A DNA stretch of 40,733 nucleotides from a virus, in IMG/VR virus record IMGVR_UViG_3300005821_000004, positions 1 to 40,733 of that record, one strand, 5' to 3'. Numbering within the stretch: position 1 is the first letter of the stretch; every line of letters starts with the position of its first letter. Positions 20,545-29,337 of the stretch are shown here, piece after piece. The position numbers and the translations under genes were made by a program. The notes under the pieces were generated by a model. That model was given only the letters and a program-made list of their open reading frames with translations. It was not told where the DNA came from and did not search any database.

Positions 20545-20958
20545 ATGGCTAATGACATACAAACTCAAGTACTAGAAGATGGTAATCGAAATACCATTAT
20601 TAAAGTCACTATTGTAGGAGATGGTACAGGAGAAGAAACTGCTACAGTTATTTTTGATGCATCTGCGTATAAAACAGCGTCAACCGATAATTCATTACGG
20701 GAAATTAAATATAATCTAAATGGTTTTGATGCCGTTTTATATTGGGATGGAACGGCAAATGTTGTGCTGATGACGTTAGATCAAGACTTACAAGAAGACG
20801 TTGATTTTTCAAAACATGGGAAATATCCAGCATTAGTAAATAACGCTGGAGCCGGAAGAACTGGCGATATTCTAATTACTACTAATGGTCTTGGGGCTGG
20901 TGATGAAGGATATATTGTTTTGTATATCAATCAAAGAAGCGTAGATAACCCAAGATAG
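20545..20958 (+). CDS. Virion structural protein, 137 aa
   Basis: All-beta small protein (NTIIKVTIVGDGTGEETATV, NGFDAVLYWDGTANVVLMTL, EGYIVLYINQRSVDNPR). Homologous-looking proteins stand beside capsid genes in many uncultured podoviruses. It probably joins the capsid or neck. It has a good ribosome site (ACGGAGAATAGACC). No enzymatic motif. Confidence 0.65.
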   Translation: MANDIQTQVLEDGNRNTIIKVTIVGDGTGEETATVIFDASAYKTASTDNSLREIKYNLNGFDAVLYWDGTANVVLMTLDQDLQEDVDFSKHGKYPALVNNAGAGRTGDILITTNGLGAGDEGYIVLYINQRSVDNPR

Positions 20959-20969
20959 GAGTAATAACT

Positions 20970-21176
20970 ATGGCTAGAAAAGCAAAACTTGGTAGCGGTG
21001 CTAGATTCAAGAAACTATCTGGTAGTGTTGCGGCTGGTTATGTAAAGAAAGGTATGTCACCAGCAAAAGCAAAGGAAATTGGCGCTGCTGTTGCAGCTAA
21101 ACAAGGCATTAAGAAATATGGCAAAAAGCGTATGACTAAAATGGCTATTGCAGGAAAAAAGAGGAGAGCTAAATAA
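20970..21176 (+). CDS. Lys/Ala-rich basic protein, 68 aa
   Basis: Extremely basic (about one third Lys or Arg) with a helical AKAKEIGAAVAAKQGIKKYG core and terminal GKKRRAK. Probably binds DNA or neutralises it inside the capsid, similar in style to small basic phage head proteins. The stop overlaps the ATG of an even more basic 35-aa gene (TAATG). Confidence 0.65.
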   Translation: MARKAKLGSGARFKKLSGSVAAGYVKKGMSPAKAKEIGAAVAAKQGIKKYGKKRMTKMAIAGKKRRAK

Positions 21177-21283
21177 TGGCTAAGAAAACAATAAAAAAAG
21201 GAAGAATTGGTGCTCTAAAACGTGCTAATGCGATGGATCAAGCAAGTTACACCAAGAAAAAGATGCGCCGTAAACGCAAATAA
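21176..21283 (+). CDS. Very basic 35-aa protein
   Basis: MAKKTIKKGRIGALKRANAM followed by a tail ending KKKMRRKRK; 15 of 35 residues are Lys or Arg. The start overlaps the stop of the 68-aa basic gene, so the two are co-translated. A DNA-condensing or capsid-internal peptide is likely from composition only. Confidence 0.55.
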   Translation: MAKKTIKKGRIGALKRANAMDQASYTKKKMRRKRK

Positions 21284-21294
21284 TATGGTGAATC

Positions 21295-21543
21295 ATGGGC
21301 AAAAGAGATTATTACAAAAAAGGCGATTATAACGTAATTTGTGATCGGTGCGGGGCTAAATTCAAAGCATCTGAATGTGCTATGGAATGGGATAATCTTT
21401 TTGTCTGTAAACAATATTGCTGGGAAGAAAGGCAACCGCAAGACTTTGTGCGTGGACGTGTAGATGATCAAACCGTTCCTATCGCTCGTGTACGTGGCGA
21501 ACCTCAATTTATTACTGATCCAGTCACTCCGGAGGATTTATAA
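21295..21543 (+). CDS. Zinc-finger virion-region protein, 82 aa
   Basis: Cys pattern C16-x2-C19, C28, C38-x3-C42 (VICDRCGAKFKASEC and FVCKQYCWEERQPQDFVRGR) forms a zinc ribbon. Small proteins with this CxxC plus ERQPQDF signature are frequent next to head-completion genes of podovirus-like and other phages. Its stop overlaps the next ATG. Function unproven; perhaps head-to-tail joining. Confidence 0.7.
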   Translation: MGKRDYYKKGDYNVICDRCGAKFKASECAMEWDNLFVCKQYCWEERQPQDFVRGRVDDQTVPIARVRGEPQFITDPVTPEDL

Positions 21544-22484
21544 TGGCCACATCTGGAAGCACAGACTTCACCTCTACTACTAATGAGATAATTAAAGATG
21601 CATTTACTAAAATAAATGTAGTTGGTGCTGATGAGAATCCGTCTGCTGAAGATAATCAGTTTGCATATCGAGAATTAAATAGAATGATTAAGCGATGGCA
21701 GGCTCAGGGTAATCATCTCTGGAAGAAAAAAACTGGCATTATTTTTCTGCAAAAAGAACAGCGGGAATATGATTTATCAGCTACAGGTGATCATGCAGCA
21801 ATATCTTATGTAGAAACCACTTTAAGTGCTGATGAGGCTATTGGACAAACTAATTTATCTATTACTTCATCAACAGGAATGACTGCCGGTGATTATATTG
21901 GAGTAGAAACTGATGATAATGAGTTGTTTTGGTCGACTATTGATTCTGTACCAGATGCTACAAGCGTTGTAATTGATGATGCTCTTACAACTGCCGCAAG
22001 CTCAGGATTAAGAATATATGCTTATACTACAAGAATTAGTGAGCCATATTTTGTATATTCTGCTGTAAGAGAAAGCAAAAGCGAAATAGATACTCCATTA
22101 GATTCATTAAGTTACGAGCAATACTTCCAGCAACCTAATAAGACACAACTTGGTACGCCAACTATGTATCAATATGATAGACAATTAGGCATTGGGATTA
22201 TTAGGGTTTGGTTAGTTCCTCAAGATGTCGAATGGCTTTTGAAAATCACTTATTCAGAGAAGATCGAAGATTTCGATTCCAATTCTAATACTCCAGACTT
22301 TCCTCAAGAATGGGAAGATGCTCTAGTATTAAATCTAGCAGTTAAATTAGCCCCTGTTTATGGTAAAGCAAATAGTCAAAACTTTATTGCCTTACAACAA
22401 GACGCAACAAACGCTCTAACAGAAGCCATGGGCATAGATAATGAGCAAGAATCAATGTTTATACAACCATGGAGGTTAAGCTAA
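21543..22484 (+). CDS. P22 gp4-like tail accessory / adaptor protein
   Basis: A 313-aa protein whose helical N-terminus (NEIIKDAFTKINVVGADENP, then NQFAYRELNRMIKRWQAQGN) and C-terminus (WEDALVLNLAVKLAPVYGKA) match the adaptor fold that docks under the portal. The centre (about residues 85-170) is a beta-rich insertion, making it longer than P22 gp4 (166 aa). Its position before the gp10-like gene is as in P22. It would extend the portal channel and retain DNA. Confidence 0.75.
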   Translation: MATSGSTDFTSTTNEIIKDAFTKINVVGADENPSAEDNQFAYRELNRMIKRWQAQGNHLWKKKTGIIFLQKEQREYDLSATGDHAAISYVETTLSADEAIGQTNLSITSSTGMTAGDYIGVETDDNELFWSTIDSVPDATSVVIDDALTTAASSGLRIYAYTTRISEPYFVYSAVRESKSEIDTPLDSLSYEQYFQQPNKTQLGTPTMYQYDRQLGIGIIRVWLVPQDVEWLLKITYSEKIEDFDSNSNTPDFPQEWEDALVLNLAVKLAPVYGKANSQNFIALQQDATNALTEAMGIDNEQESMFIQPWRLS

Positions 22485-24253
22485 TGCCACGGACCAGCAT
22501 ACCATTTGTAGGAACAGCATATGAAATGCCAGCAGTGCAGTTAGATAAGCAAAACTGCATTAATTGGTATTTAGTAAATGATCAAGATGGAAAAACTCCA
22601 ACAGCTCTATTCCCTCGTCCTGGTCTAGAGTTATGGTCTTCTGGCGCAGCAGATGAAGAAGTAAGAGGCCAATTCACATTAAATAATGTTTTATATGTTG
22701 TCGTAAATGATTCTTTTCGTATTTATGATGATTTAGGAGGGTTTAGTGAGAAAGGCAAAATAGACAGTAGAACTGGCCCAGTAAGGATGATCGCTAATGA
22801 CTCTCAGATTTTTATTTCTGATGCCAGGAATGGATTTGTATATCAATTAGTAGCTTCTGCATCCAGAGCTGTTGGTGATTTTTTTAGAATTGATGAGGCA
22901 TCATCACTAATTGGAACGCCAACTTTTGTAGGATCAGGGCCACTTGATGATATGACAACTAGTGGAACATATACCGGTGGAGCAGATAGAAAATATAAAA
23001 TAGAAATAGATTCAACTGGAACTGGATCAACCGCAGATACATTTAGATGGTCTGATGTAAATGGTGATACCTGGAATGCTACGGGAGTTTTAATAACAGG
23101 AAGCGATCAGACATTAAACGATGGAGTAGTGATTACTTTTGATCATATTAATAGTCACGCTCAAAATGATTATTGGACCTTTGATGTAACGATAAATTCT
23201 GCGTTTTATGTGCCTGTTATTCCTGCCTATCAGGATAGCTATGGAATTTATGCCAAAGAAGTCTCTAAAAGATGGTATATCTCTGCTCCAGATGATTTTA
23301 GCCAGGTAAATGCTTTAGATTACGCTGAAGCTGGTGCTTTTCCAGATAATATTGTAGCAATTATCTCAATTAGAGAAGAATTGTGGCTGTTATGTCGAAT
23401 TACTTCAGAGATTTGGTATAACACTGGCGAACAAGATTTTCCATTTACAAGAAGATCTAATCTAGTTATGAATTATGGTTGTGCAGCACCTTATTCTCTT
23501 GCTGTTGGCCATAATAATATTCTTTTCTGGGTTGCTATGAATCGAGATGGCGGCTTTCTTATAGTAAATGTTGCTTCTTATCAGATTACAATGATTTCTA
23601 CAGAAGCTCTAAACGCAGAATTACGCTCATATCCTACAGTTGAAGATGCTATAGGCTGGGTTACACAATGGGATGGTCATATTTTTTATATTGTTACCTT
23701 TCCTACGGCAGATCGTACTTGGGCATATGACTTAATAACAGGAACATGGTCAGAATGGAGATCAAGACGACCAGCAACGTTGCCTTCTGATTATGAATAT
23801 ATAAATGGTCGTTGGTTGGCAAATAATTATGTTTTTTTTAATGGTAAACACTTAGTTGGTGACTATAACTCTGGAAATATCTATCAATTATCATCAGATG
23901 TTTATACAGATAATGGCGAAATTATTATTTGCGAACGAACTACAAGGGCATTAGCTAAAACTTTAAATAGAGTTTCTCTATATTCTTTAGAAATAGACTA
24001 TGAAAGAGGAAAGGGATTAACAACAGGTCAGGGATCTGATCCACAAATGATGCTTCAAGTATCAAGAGACGGTGGTATTACCTGGGGCAAGGAGCTTTGG
24101 CGAACGGCAAGTAAGGTTGGAGAATATCAAAGACGAGCCAAATGGAATCAATTAGGCAGTGCTAGAGTTTTTGTATTCAGATTGAGAATTACAGATCCAA
24201 TATATCGAGTAATATTAGAAGCTGTAGCTGATGTTGAGGATGCAGAATCATGA
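22484..24253 (+). CDS. P22 gp10-like packaged-DNA stabilisation protein
   Basis: A 589-aa tail hub protein. The N-terminus (IPFVGTAYEMPAVQLDKQNC, INWYLVND, PRPGLELW) is the signature of the phage-stabilise family. The rest is a beta-propeller-like series (WYISAPDDFSQV, ITSEIWYNTGEQDFPFTRRS, IFYIVTFPTADRTWAYD). A beta-sandwich insert lies at about residues 160-245 (KYKIEIDSTGTGSTADTF). Start at 22484, since GGAGG lies just upstream and it makes a TAATG overlap. It seals the head after packaging and binds tail needle or spikes. Confidence 0.85.
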   Translation: MPRTSIPFVGTAYEMPAVQLDKQNCINWYLVNDQDGKTPTALFPRPGLELWSSGAADEEVRGQFTLNNVLYVVVNDSFRIYDDLGGFSEKGKIDSRTGPVRMIANDSQIFISDARNGFVYQLVASASRAVGDFFRIDEASSLIGTPTFVGSGPLDDMTTSGTYTGGADRKYKIEIDSTGTGSTADTFRWSDVNGDTWNATGVLITGSDQTLNDGVVITFDHINSHAQNDYWTFDVTINSAFYVPVIPAYQDSYGIYAKEVSKRWYISAPDDFSQVNALDYAEAGAFPDNIVAIISIREELWLLCRITSEIWYNTGEQDFPFTRRSNLVMNYGCAAPYSLAVGHNNILFWVAMNRDGGFLIVNVASYQITMISTEALNAELRSYPTVEDAIGWVTQWDGHIFYIVTFPTADRTWAYDLITGTWSEWRSRRPATLPSDYEYINGRWLANNYVFFNGKHLVGDYNSGNIYQLSSDVYTDNGEIIICERTTRALAKTLNRVSLYSLEIDYERGKGLTTGQGSDPQMMLQVSRDGGITWGKELWRTASKVGEYQRRAKWNQLGSARVFVFRLRITDPIYRVILEAVADVEDAES

Positions 24254-25098
24254 CAGCACCAACTACTAGCCAAAATATACTACAACCACCTCAGCCAGGA
24301 ATGCATACTGATATATCCTCAATGTACAAATTCCTCTATGAGGTTTGGGTAAGAGTAGGAGGATTAACAGCCAATCCTAGCACAGAAGGGATGAAAGCCT
24401 CTGTTACTGAACTAAACTCTTTAGTAGGCATAAATTACGAAGACAGTACCCAAGAACAAATAGACAGAAAGGCTAATCATGAAGATTTAGGCACTATATC
24501 AGCTCAAGATGCGGATAATGTGACAATTACAGGGGGAAACGTTTCTAATTGTAATGTTACGGTTGCAAGTATTTCTAATTCTACCCTTACAGATGTCACT
24601 ATATCTGATAGCAATATTACAATTCCAGTAGGAGCAACTACCAATTCAGCACAAATGGGCGGGAAATTAGTAGTTGATACTACAAGCGTTGGAAATGTTG
24701 GTGTAGGTGAAGATACATTAATTACTTACTCTATGGATGCCAACACTCTAGATCTAGATGGGAGTTTTTTAGAAATTTCCGCATGGGGAACTGTTGCTGC
24801 AAATGCTAATAACAAGGAAATCAAACTAAAGTTAGGAAGTACTGTTTTATTGACTACTGGAGCTGTAGCTGCCAATTCAGGAAATTGGGCAATAACAGCA
24901 AATATAATTCGCACAGCAGCAGCCACCCAACAAGTTATAGCATCAATTGTTTCTGATAATTCATTAATTATAGATTCTTCTACTTTTACAGCAAGTACTG
25001 AGGATTTAACTGCCGCCTTAAGTATTTTATGTACCGGTGAAGCAACTGCTGATGATGACATTATCCAGAAAGGATTAATTGTTAAATGGTTTAAATAG
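24250..25098 (+). CDS. Tail or fibre structural protein, 282 aa
   Basis: The N-terminus (residues 1-80) is helical, with KASVTELNSLVGINYEDSTQ. Next is a threonine/asparagine beta-repeat (VTITGGNVSNCNVTVASISN, then STLTDVTISDSNITI), and a C-terminal beta-sandwich of about 140 residues (TTSVGNVGVGEDTLITYSMD onward). Being next after the gp10-like gene it could serve as the tail needle or a short fibre. Sequence identity to P22 gp26 is not apparent. Start overlaps as ATGA. Confidence 0.6.
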   Translation: MTAPTTSQNILQPPQPGMHTDISSMYKFLYEVWVRVGGLTANPSTEGMKASVTELNSLVGINYEDSTQEQIDRKANHEDLGTISAQDADNVTITGGNVSNCNVTVASISNSTLTDVTISDSNITIPVGATTNSAQMGGKLVVDTTSVGNVGVGEDTLITYSMDANTLDLDGSFLEISAWGTVAANANNKEIKLKLGSTVLLTTGAVAANSGNWAITANIIRTAAATQQVIASIVSDNSLIIDSSTFTASTEDLTAALSILCTGEATADDDIIQKGLIVKWFK

Positions 25099-25108
25099 GA
25101 GAAATATT

Positions 25109-25762
25109 ATGGGCTTTTTTGGTGATTTATTCGGAGGCGGTGCCGAAGATGCAAATAAACAATATCAGCAGTATATGCAGCAAGCTATGGATGAAATGCG
25201 CCAACATGAAGCTCAAGGGCGCCAAGACATCACTGGTTATACTCAACAAGCAATAGGATATGGTGATCCTTACCGACAAGCAGGACAACAAGCGCTAGGA
25301 GCTTATGAGGGAACACTAGGACTACAAGGAGGATCCGGCCAGCAACAAGCTCTAGATAGATTTAAAGCAAGCCCGGGATATCAATATGCTGTTCAACAGG
25401 CTATGCAAGGAGCACAAAGAGGAGAGGCAGCACGCGGACTTGGTGGTTCTGGAGCAGAACAAGCAGAACTACAAAGAAGAGCACAAGGGCTTGCTTCACA
25501 GGAATATGGTCAATATCAAGATAGGTTGGGAAGCTTAGCTGGTATGGGTCAGCAATCAGCATCACAGGCTGCTCAACTGGCGTATGGAGCAGGTGGTGAA
25601 CTGTCTAATTTAGGGCTTGGATATGCAGGCCAACAATCTGGACTATATAACCAGATGGGTCAATCTGCTGCTGAAGCTAGAATGGCGAAGAGTTCAGCAT
25701 TAGGAGAGACTATAGGGACTCTACTAGGAGTGAATCATGAAAGAAATAAAAAATATTGGTAG
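25109..25762 (+). CDS. DNA transfer/ejection protein, 217 aa
   Basis: Gln-, Gly- and Ala-rich protein starting MGFFGDLFGGG, with a core FKASPGYQYAVQQAMQGAQR and GLGGSGAEQAELQRRAQGLA, typical of phage DNA transfer proteins. Start at 25109 is supported by AGGAG and the MGFFG start; an earlier ATG lies in the previous gene. Unusually the last ~11 codons (GVNHERNKKYW) are supplied by a DNA segment copied from the start of the 8487 gene, so the natural C-terminus has been replaced. Confidence 0.75.
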   Translation: MGFFGDLFGGGAEDANKQYQQYMQQAMDEMRQHEAQGRQDITGYTQQAIGYGDPYRQAGQQALGAYEGTLGLQGGSGQQQALDRFKASPGYQYAVQQAMQGAQRGEAARGLGGSGAEQAELQRRAQGLASQEYGQYQDRLGSLAGMGQQSASQAAQLAYGAGGELSNLGLGYAGQQSGLYNQMGQSAAEARMAKSSALGETIGTLLGVNHERNKKYW

Positions 25763-25820
25763 GTTAATGTTTGCAGCATTGGAAGAAATTAGCAAAAACA
25801 CAAAATCTATAGCTGGTTGA
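25737..25820 (+). pseudogene. Translocated fragment of the 8487-8906 gene
   Basis: Bases from about 25724 to 25811 match 8474-8603 with only a few differences once the 42-bp duplication is removed. They include the ribosome site AGGAGTGAATC and the first 25 codons (MKEIKNIGRLMFAALEEISK). The frame then closes after 27 codons. It overlaps the end of the ejection gene in another frame. It is a short duplicated leader copied into the late operon. Confidence 0.85.
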
Positions 25821-25862
25821 GCACTTAGCTTTTTATAATATAAAAATTATACGGAGAATATT

Positions 25863-27449
25863 ATGGCGGTACCGAATTATTTAGGCTTTGCACAGCGACC
25901 AGGAGTGCTACAAACGGCGATAGGAACGATGGGCACATTGCAACAACAGGCTGCTCAAAGAGAGCAGATGGGATTGGCTCAACAAGCTGGACAACGAGCG
26001 CAGGCGTTAGCTTCTCCACAATTACAACAAGCACAAGAAGCTGCTAGAGAACAGCCAGTGCTATTTCAAAGTAATCTAGCAAATGCTGTTGCTGCTCGCC
26101 ACTTACAAGCCGCTCAAGCTGCTAAAGCTTTAGCTCCTCCTAGTGCTTTATCATTAAAAGGGCCGGCAGGAGATGCGGCATCGTTACTATCTTTAAAAAA
26201 ACAATATGGAGAAAATAGCGAAGTATATAAAAATGCAATAAAGGAATTTCAAACAAATATTGATGCAAAAAAACAACGTGCAGCATTTTATGGTTCAAAT
26301 GTTTGGCAAAAAAACATGACCACACTACAGAAAACACAACTTAACGAAGGATTTCAAAAGGAAAATGCAGCAAGACAGAAGCAAGGACTTCCTATATTAA
26401 CTATGGATCAATATGCTGTAGCTGCTGGCTATAAGCCACCTGATGACGAAACAAAAGCAGATGCAATAGACGCGCATATAAGAGAAGTTCAATTAAATCA
26501 AGTTAAAAATGGACAACCGATTACCCCAACACCACATATTCTTAATCATATAATTAAAGGTGGAGATGCTACACAATTACCTGGCGCACAAGCACCACAA
26601 GGGAAACCAACTACAGCTAGTTTTGCTGGATCAACTACAGTTCTTGCGCCTCTTCCAGCAGGATTGCAGGCTCCTGGATCAACTACAGTTCTTGCGCCTC
26701 TTCCAGCAGGATTGCAGGCTCAAGGTGCTCCACAAGTTCCTCAACAACAGGCGCCAGGACAAGCTATCCCGCAAAATATTCCACAGCAACCATTAGCGGC
26801 GACGCCTCAACAGATTGGAGCGCAACCTCAACAAGCAGGAGTCCCAAAGCTTATAACGACTCCAAGTTATAGGCAACAAGCATCACAAACTGGTTTATCT
26901 ACAATAAGACAAACTTCCGATCAGCAAAATAGATCGAAAATAGTTTATGGTAATCAGGCGGAGAATACTGTTAATAATATGCTTCCTGATTTAGATGCAA
27001 TAGCAGCTTATAGTGGTCCCGCAGGCTCGGCGAAATTATTGGCGGACCGCAATTTATTTCAACAGACGGGTAAACCATCACAACAGTATTTAGCATATCA
27101 GAGATTTATAGCAAATAGCGCATTATTGAATGATCAAGTAACTCAATATTTTGGAAAAAGCATTGTTCCTTCAGCTAGAGAAGAACTTGACCAAATAACA
27201 ACTCCTAGAAATTGGATTGATTCACCCGCAGCGACTAAAGAAAAGTTTAATGCATTTATTAAGACATTAAGACAAGAAATTAATATAAGAAAAGACGCTC
27301 TTCAAAACCCAGAAGCTTATTATTCTGATAAAACCAAAGGCCCTAAAGCGTATTCTGATAAGGATTATACAGACACTGCTAAGAAATATGGCATGACGGT
27401 TGATGAGCTTAAACAATATCTGGCAAGCAAAAAAGGTGCCTCAAAATGA
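25863..27449 (+). CDS. Ejection protein, 528 aa (Q/A-rich)
   Basis: N-terminal half is Gln/Ala-rich coiled coil (LQQQAAQREQMGLAQQAGQR). The centre is a Pro/Gln linker with a 16-residue tandem repeat (GSTTVLAPLPAGLQAP), and the C-terminal 200 residues are a helical domain (SGPAGSAKLLADRNLFQQTG to REELDQITTPRNW). Layout, size and place between two other ejection genes fit P22 gp20/gp16-type internal head proteins that enter the host with DNA. Stop overlaps the next ATG. Confidence 0.7.
   Translation: MAVPNYLGFAQRPGVLQTAIGTMGTLQQQAAQREQMGLAQQAGQRAQALASPQLQQAQEAAREQPVLFQSNLANAVAARHLQAAQAAKALAPPSALSLKGPAGDAASLLSLKKQYGENSEVYKNAIKEFQTNIDAKKQRAAFYGSNVWQKNMTTLQKTQLNEGFQKENAARQKQGLPILTMDQYAVAAGYKPPDDETKADAIDAHIREVQLNQVKNGQPITPTPHILNHIIKGGDATQLPGAQAPQGKPTTASFAGSTTVLAPLPAGLQAPGSTTVLAPLPAGLQAQGAPQVPQQQAPGQAIPQNIPQQPLAATPQQIGAQPQQAGVPKLITTPSYRQQASQTGLSTIRQTSDQQNRSKIVYGNQAENTVNNMLPDLDAIAAYSGPAGSAKLLADRNLFQQTGKPSQQYLAYQRFIANSALLNDQVTQYFGKSIVPSAREELDQITTPRNWIDSPAATKEKFNAFIKTLRQEINIRKDALQNPEAYYSDKTKGPKAYSDKDYTDTAKKYGMTVDELKQYLASKKGASK
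26628..26723 (+). repeat. 48-bp tandem duplication
   Basis: The unit beginning GGATCAACTACAGTTCTTGC occurs twice (26628-26675 and 26676-26723) with two differences at the last bases. In frame, it adds a second GSTTVLAPLPAGLQA to the linker of the ejection protein. Confidence 0.95.
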
Positions 27450-29335
27450 GTATAGATATTCTTAAATCAGAGGGTCTTAGTCCTCCTGGCCAAGGAGAGG
27501 GAAAACAGGCTTCCTCATCTATAGACATTTTGCAGTCAGAAGGGATAGCTCCTCCACCACAAAAAGTCCCAGAAGGAAATGCCGATCAAGCTCTTGAGAT
27601 ACTTAAAAGGCATCCTATTATAAATGCTGGCGTTCAAGCTGGACAAACTATAGGGCAGGCATTAGATAATGCTATTAATTTTGCTGCTAAAGGAGGAAGG
27701 AAAATAGAAGAATTTGCAGGAATACAACCATCTGGGGCACCATTAAACCTTCAGGCTCCTAAAGTAGCACAACCAGGAACATCGGCAGAAGTGGGAAAAC
27801 TCTTAGGAGGCGGTGCTATTTTAGGTTTAGGTGGGGAAGCCGCAGGCGCAGCTAAAATAGGAGAAGCTATTGCAGGTGCAGGTAAAGTTCTTCCTGGCAT
27901 GATCGAGCGCGCAGTTGGTGGGGCGGCGGTCGCGCCTACCTTAGCACCAAAGCATCCTGTTAAAGCAGCACTTGAAACATTGGCAATGTCTCCTGTTGCT
28001 GATGTTGCAACACTTGGTGTTGGTAAGGCAATTGGAAAAGGTATATCTGCTGTTAAAAATAAGAAGGCCATTGTTCAGAATGTTTTACGTAATTTCTTCT
28101 CTAAAGACGCGGCCCCATTTATTAAAAACAAACTTGATGGTATAATGACTGATCTAAGGGGTTCTTCATCAAAAGCCACTAGTAATTCAGATCTCTTTAA
28201 TAGGCTAAATACTCATTATGAAGAATTAGGCAAAGACAATTCATTAAGAGGGCCAGACGATGTTCCAAATACTTATGTTCAGCCTGGTAATAGTGTTGGT
28301 GATGCTTACGCTCGTGTCCCTGTAAATTTGCCAGCCGATGAATCTATAATAAAAAATAAAATCACAGGCCAAATAAAGTCATTACAAGATGAAATGGCCC
28401 CTTTTTCAGCAACAGTAAGAGCAAAAAAGGGATATCAAGATGCTATTAATATATTAGAAGATTATAAAAAAACAAAAATTAATACGGTAGGCGATGCCGA
28501 AAGATTAAAAGAAGCTATAAATAATGATTTAAGAGATAAAGATCTTCCTATTAAAGTAAGAGGCCCTTTAATGGCTCTTAGAGATACGGCAATCAAAGGC
28601 GAAAAAGGTGCCATATCTGTAGGGGCTGGCAAATCTGATCCTCAAGCTGCTGCTTTATTAAGAGAAGCGGATAGTAGATATAAAAATGAAATGGTTCCAT
28701 TTCAACAAGTAACCAAAAAAACTCCATCTCAATTTTGGAATGTTAAAGGAGGAAAGGCTACTACTGATAAGTTCGGATCAGCATATTTAAAACCTGGATC
28801 AAAACAGGACCAACAGGAATTATTAGATAACTTTCTTAAAATAGCTCCTCCTGACGAAGGAGCAACAAGAAAATTATTAGCTTATGATTATTTTAAAAAT
28901 GTAGAAGATAATCCTGCCGAGATAGTAAAAACCTGGTCTAAATTAGGAGAGGGTCAAAAAGAAAAATTGCTTCCAGAATATAAAGATGATTTAGACCAAT
29001 TAGCTAAACTACAAAAGAAATACCCTAGTTCTTTCAAAGAAACTGCCCGAGAAGGATTAGGCAAACAACTCAAGGGGGCTGCAAAGATAGGCTCAGGATT
29101 AATGCTAGCAACACATGGTCATTTAGCATTAGGTGCTCTTCCTTTTATCATTCCTAGTTTAGCATCAAGCGCAGCCAGATCGGCTTTTGAAAATCCAGAA
29201 GTACAAAAAACTTTTATCGAAGAACTTGCGAATAAAGGTCTCATAGGTAAGGGGGAGATCCCTATTGGAGTTCATTATTTACGTAATATTTTGGCTTCTG
29301 TTCCGGCAACAAAATTAAAAAGCGAGGGCAAATAA
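27446..29335 (+). CDS. Ejection protein, 629 aa (membrane-active)
   Basis: Begins with two copies of a short motif, SIDILKSEG and SIDILQSEG. A long Gly/Ala-rich amphipathic region follows (about residues 115-190: GGGAILGLGGEAAGAAKIGE), which may insert into the membrane. Next are a helical middle (KITGQIKSLQDEMAPFSATV) and a second hydrophobic segment near residue 565 (GLMLATHGHLALGALPFIIP). It fits a P22 gp16-type ejection protein that builds the trans-envelope DNA conduit. Coupled by ATGA to the 528-aa partner. Confidence 0.7.
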   Translation: MSIDILKSEGLSPPGQGEGKQASSSIDILQSEGIAPPPQKVPEGNADQALEILKRHPIINAGVQAGQTIGQALDNAINFAAKGGRKIEEFAGIQPSGAPLNLQAPKVAQPGTSAEVGKLLGGGAILGLGGEAAGAAKIGEAIAGAGKVLPGMIERAVGGAAVAPTLAPKHPVKAALETLAMSPVADVATLGVGKAIGKGISAVKNKKAIVQNVLRNFFSKDAAPFIKNKLDGIMTDLRGSSSKATSNSDLFNRLNTHYEELGKDNSLRGPDDVPNTYVQPGNSVGDAYARVPVNLPADESIIKNKITGQIKSLQDEMAPFSATVRAKKGYQDAINILEDYKKTKINTVGDAERLKEAINNDLRDKDLPIKVRGPLMALRDTAIKGEKGAISVGAGKSDPQAAALLREADSRYKNEMVPFQQVTKKTPSQFWNVKGGKATTDKFGSAYLKPGSKQDQQELLDNFLKIAPPDEGATRKLLAYDYFKNVEDNPAEIVKTWSKLGEGQKEKLLPEYKDDLDQLAKLQKKYPSSFKETAREGLGKQLKGAAKIGSGLMLATHGHLALGALPFIIPSLASSAARSAFENPEVQKTFIEELANKGLIGKGEIPIGVHYLRNILASVPATKLKSEGK

Positions 29336-29337
29336 TC

